From NCBI GenBank assembly GCA_003520425.1, contig DOUU01000444.1, positions 1 through 7,565 on the forward strand: a stretch of 7,565 bases of DNA, written 5' to 3'. The notes beneath the pieces are model-generated. The model made no database searches. It was given only the letters and a program-made list of their open reading frames with translations, and was not told the origin of the DNA. The DNA is from Deltaproteobacteria bacterium (lineage in GTDB: Bacteria; Myxococcota_A; UBA9160). Both the position numbers and the translations under genes were made by a program. This document shows, one piece after another, positions 6,549-7,565 of this stretch. How positions within the stretch are numbered: the first letter of the stretch is position 1; every line of letters starts with the position of its first letter.

Positions 6549-7190
6549 CTAGCGCCAGAGCGCTTCGAGCTCGCGGAGCTCGGCGATGGCGTGGTGCACG
6601 CGATCGCAGGCCCGTGCCTGCTTCGCCTTCCAGACCGTCCGCATGCCGAGCGCGCTCGCAGGCAGCAGATTGGCGCGCGTGTCGTCGACGAGGCAGCACG
6701 CGCTCGCGGGGGCGCCCACCCGCGAGAGCACCTCGCCGTAGGCCTCGGGATGGGGTTTGGGCAGGTAGCCCAGGTCTTCGAGGGCCACGACGTCGTGAAA
6801 GGCGTTCTCGACCTCGAGCAGGCGCAGCACCTGCCGCGCATGCGCGCGCGGCGCGTTCGTGAACACCACCTTGCGGGGAGGAAGGCGCTCCAGGAGCTCC
6901 CGGAGCTCCGGGTCCGGTCCCAAGAGGTCCGAGAGGTCACAGCCATGCACAAAGCGCAGATAGTCGTCCTGGTCGACGCGGTGTCGCAGCACGAGTCCTC
7001 GCAGCGTCGTGCCGTGGGCGTTGCGCAGCGCGCACCGCACGCCGTCCACCTCGTGGCGCGGGATTCCCATGCGCTCGCGCAGATATGCGTTGATGCGCTG
7101 ATCCACCCGGCGCAGAACGCCGCGCTCCGGCGGGTAGAGGGTCTCGTCGAGGTCGAGGAGCAGGACGTCCACGCTGGCGGAGGCTAGCAT
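6549..7190 (-). CDS. HAD-superfamily hydrolase, pyrimidine 5'-nucleotidase-like
   Basis: This 213-residue protein is a soluble HAD phosphatase. Motif I is DLDETLYP (13-20), with nucleophile Asp13 and general acid Asp15. Motif II is FTNA with Thr111, motif III is KPHPEAY with Lys145, and motif IV is VDDT with Asp169 and Asp170. A helical cap lies between motifs I and II (about 25-95). The DLDETLYPPERGV start, FTNAP and KPHPEAYGEVL pattern fits the Sdt1/pyrimidine 5'-nucleotidase-like branch (TIGR01993-type), which dephosphorylates small phosphomonoesters such as UMP and CMP. The true substrate cannot be told from sequence. The length is normal for this group. ATG 7190 lacks a clear ribosome site, and an in-frame GTG at 7169 would remove only seven residues before the first strand. 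It converges on the thioesterase and is almost back to back with the YhhN gene. Confidence 0.9.
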   Translation of the reverse strand: MLASASVDVLLLDLDETLYPPERGVLRRVDQRINAYLRERMGIPRHEVDGVRCALRNAHGTTLRGLVLRHRVDQDDYLRFVHGCDLSDLLGPDPELRELLERLPPRKVVFTNAPRAHARQVLRLLEVENAFHDVVALEDLGYLPKPHPEAYGEVLSRVGAPASACCLVDDTRANLLPASALGMRTVWKAKQARACDRVHHAIAELRELEALWR

Positions 7191-7199
7191 CGGGGCTTG

Positions 7200-7565
7200 G
7201 TGGCCGTCTCCGCCGGGCTCACACTGATCGCTGTCGGCCTTCTCCTCGTCGCGGAGCTGCGCGGGGTGCGCGCGGGGGTGTGGGTCGCAAAGCCCGTCGC
7301 ATCGTCGGGATTCATCGCCGCGAGCCTCGCTTCGGGCGCCCTAAGGTCGGGCTACGGCAGGAGCGTTCTTGTCGCGCTCGCGCTGTGCTGGCTCGGCGAC
7401 GTGCTCCTGATCCCGAGGCGCAAAAGCGCCTTCTTGGCCGGGCTCGTCTCGTTCGGGCTCGGGCATCTGGCCTTTGCCTTTGCCTTCGCGCAGCGCGGCC
7501 CCGCCCTTGGCCTTGCCGCGCTCTCCCTCGCCGGAGCGCTCGCCGCGGGAGCCCTCTTCCTGCGT
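7200..7565 (+). CDS. YhhN family membrane protein (lysoplasmalogenase-like), 3' end outside window
   Basis: The frame from GTG 7200 stays open to the right edge, giving 122 residues, a little over half the usual length of about 210-230. An in-frame TAG at 7185-7187 limits the start to TTG 7197 or GTG 7200. The protein is strongly hydrophobic, with about five membrane segments (roughly 4-19, 28-47, 55-71, 79-97 and 102-120). Family features are visible: Lys31-Pro32 followed by a membrane helix, LCWLGDVLLIPRRKSAFLAG (62-81) with the conserved Gly66-Asp67, and GLGHLAFAFAFA (86-97) with His89. The YhhN/TMEM86 family includes lysoplasmalogenases that cleave the vinyl ether bond of lysoplasmalogens in the membrane. 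The bacterial role is often unproven. The start lies 9 bp from that of the divergent HAD gene, so its promoter probably lies within the HAD coding sequence. Confidence 0.82.
   Translation, partial: MAVSAGLTLIAVGLLLVAELRGVRAGVWVAKPVASSGFIAASLASGALRSGYGRSVLVALALCWLGDVLLIPRRKSAFLAGLVSFGLGHLAFAFAFAQRGPALGLAALSLAGALAAGALFLR

Noticed and set aside
6591..7187. A 198-codon plus-strand frame opposite the HAD gene
   Set aside because: It mirrors the HAD coding sequence, whose four catalytic motifs make the minus strand the coding strand.

Overview
The window is dense, GC-rich (about two thirds G+C by eye) bacterial chromosome carrying eight complete protein genes, one gene cut by the right edge and probably the tail of another at the left edge. 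There are no tRNA or rRNA genes, insertion sequences, CRISPR arrays or phage genes, and no stretch over 300 bases lacks a gene. The mix of a FliA/WhiG-type sigma factor, lipid-type acyl-CoA enzymes, a DUF385/Ddn-like deazaflavin oxidoreductase and a large D-aminoacylase-like amidohydrolase suggests an uncultured soil, sediment or marine lineage of the former Deltaproteobacteria (Myxococcota, Binatota or relatives). This placement is an inference from gene content, not a phylogenetic result.

Left third, plus strand: a possible gene end (to 32), an alternative sigma factor (162-881), an acyl-CoA dehydrogenase (939-2174) and a small DUF385 oxidoreductase (2260-2676). The sigma factor and dehydrogenase are 57 bp apart and may share a transcript. 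Two GC-rich inverted repeats without T tracts lie between the dehydrogenase and the oxidoreductase.

Middle, minus strand: exonuclease III (5576-4806), a small exported four-cysteine protein (4746-4426) and an N-acyl-D-amino-acid deacylase-like amidohydrolase (4391-2673), all close together in one direction. The deacylase meets the DUF385 gene tail to tail, and their stop codons share one CTAG.

Right third: acyl-CoA thioesterase II (5646-6527, plus) diverges from exonuclease III and converges on a HAD-family phosphatase (7190-6549, minus). The HAD gene is back to back with a YhhN-type membrane protein (from 7200, plus), with starts only 9 bp apart. The dehydrogenase, thioesterase and YhhN protein all concern acyl-CoA or ether-lipid chemistry, but they do not form one operon.

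I found no convincing new multi-gene system. The points most worth checking are the apparent loss of two metal-ligand histidines in the amidohydrolase, the unidentified exported four-cysteine protein, the changed recognition helix of the sigma factor, and the very tight gene junctions.
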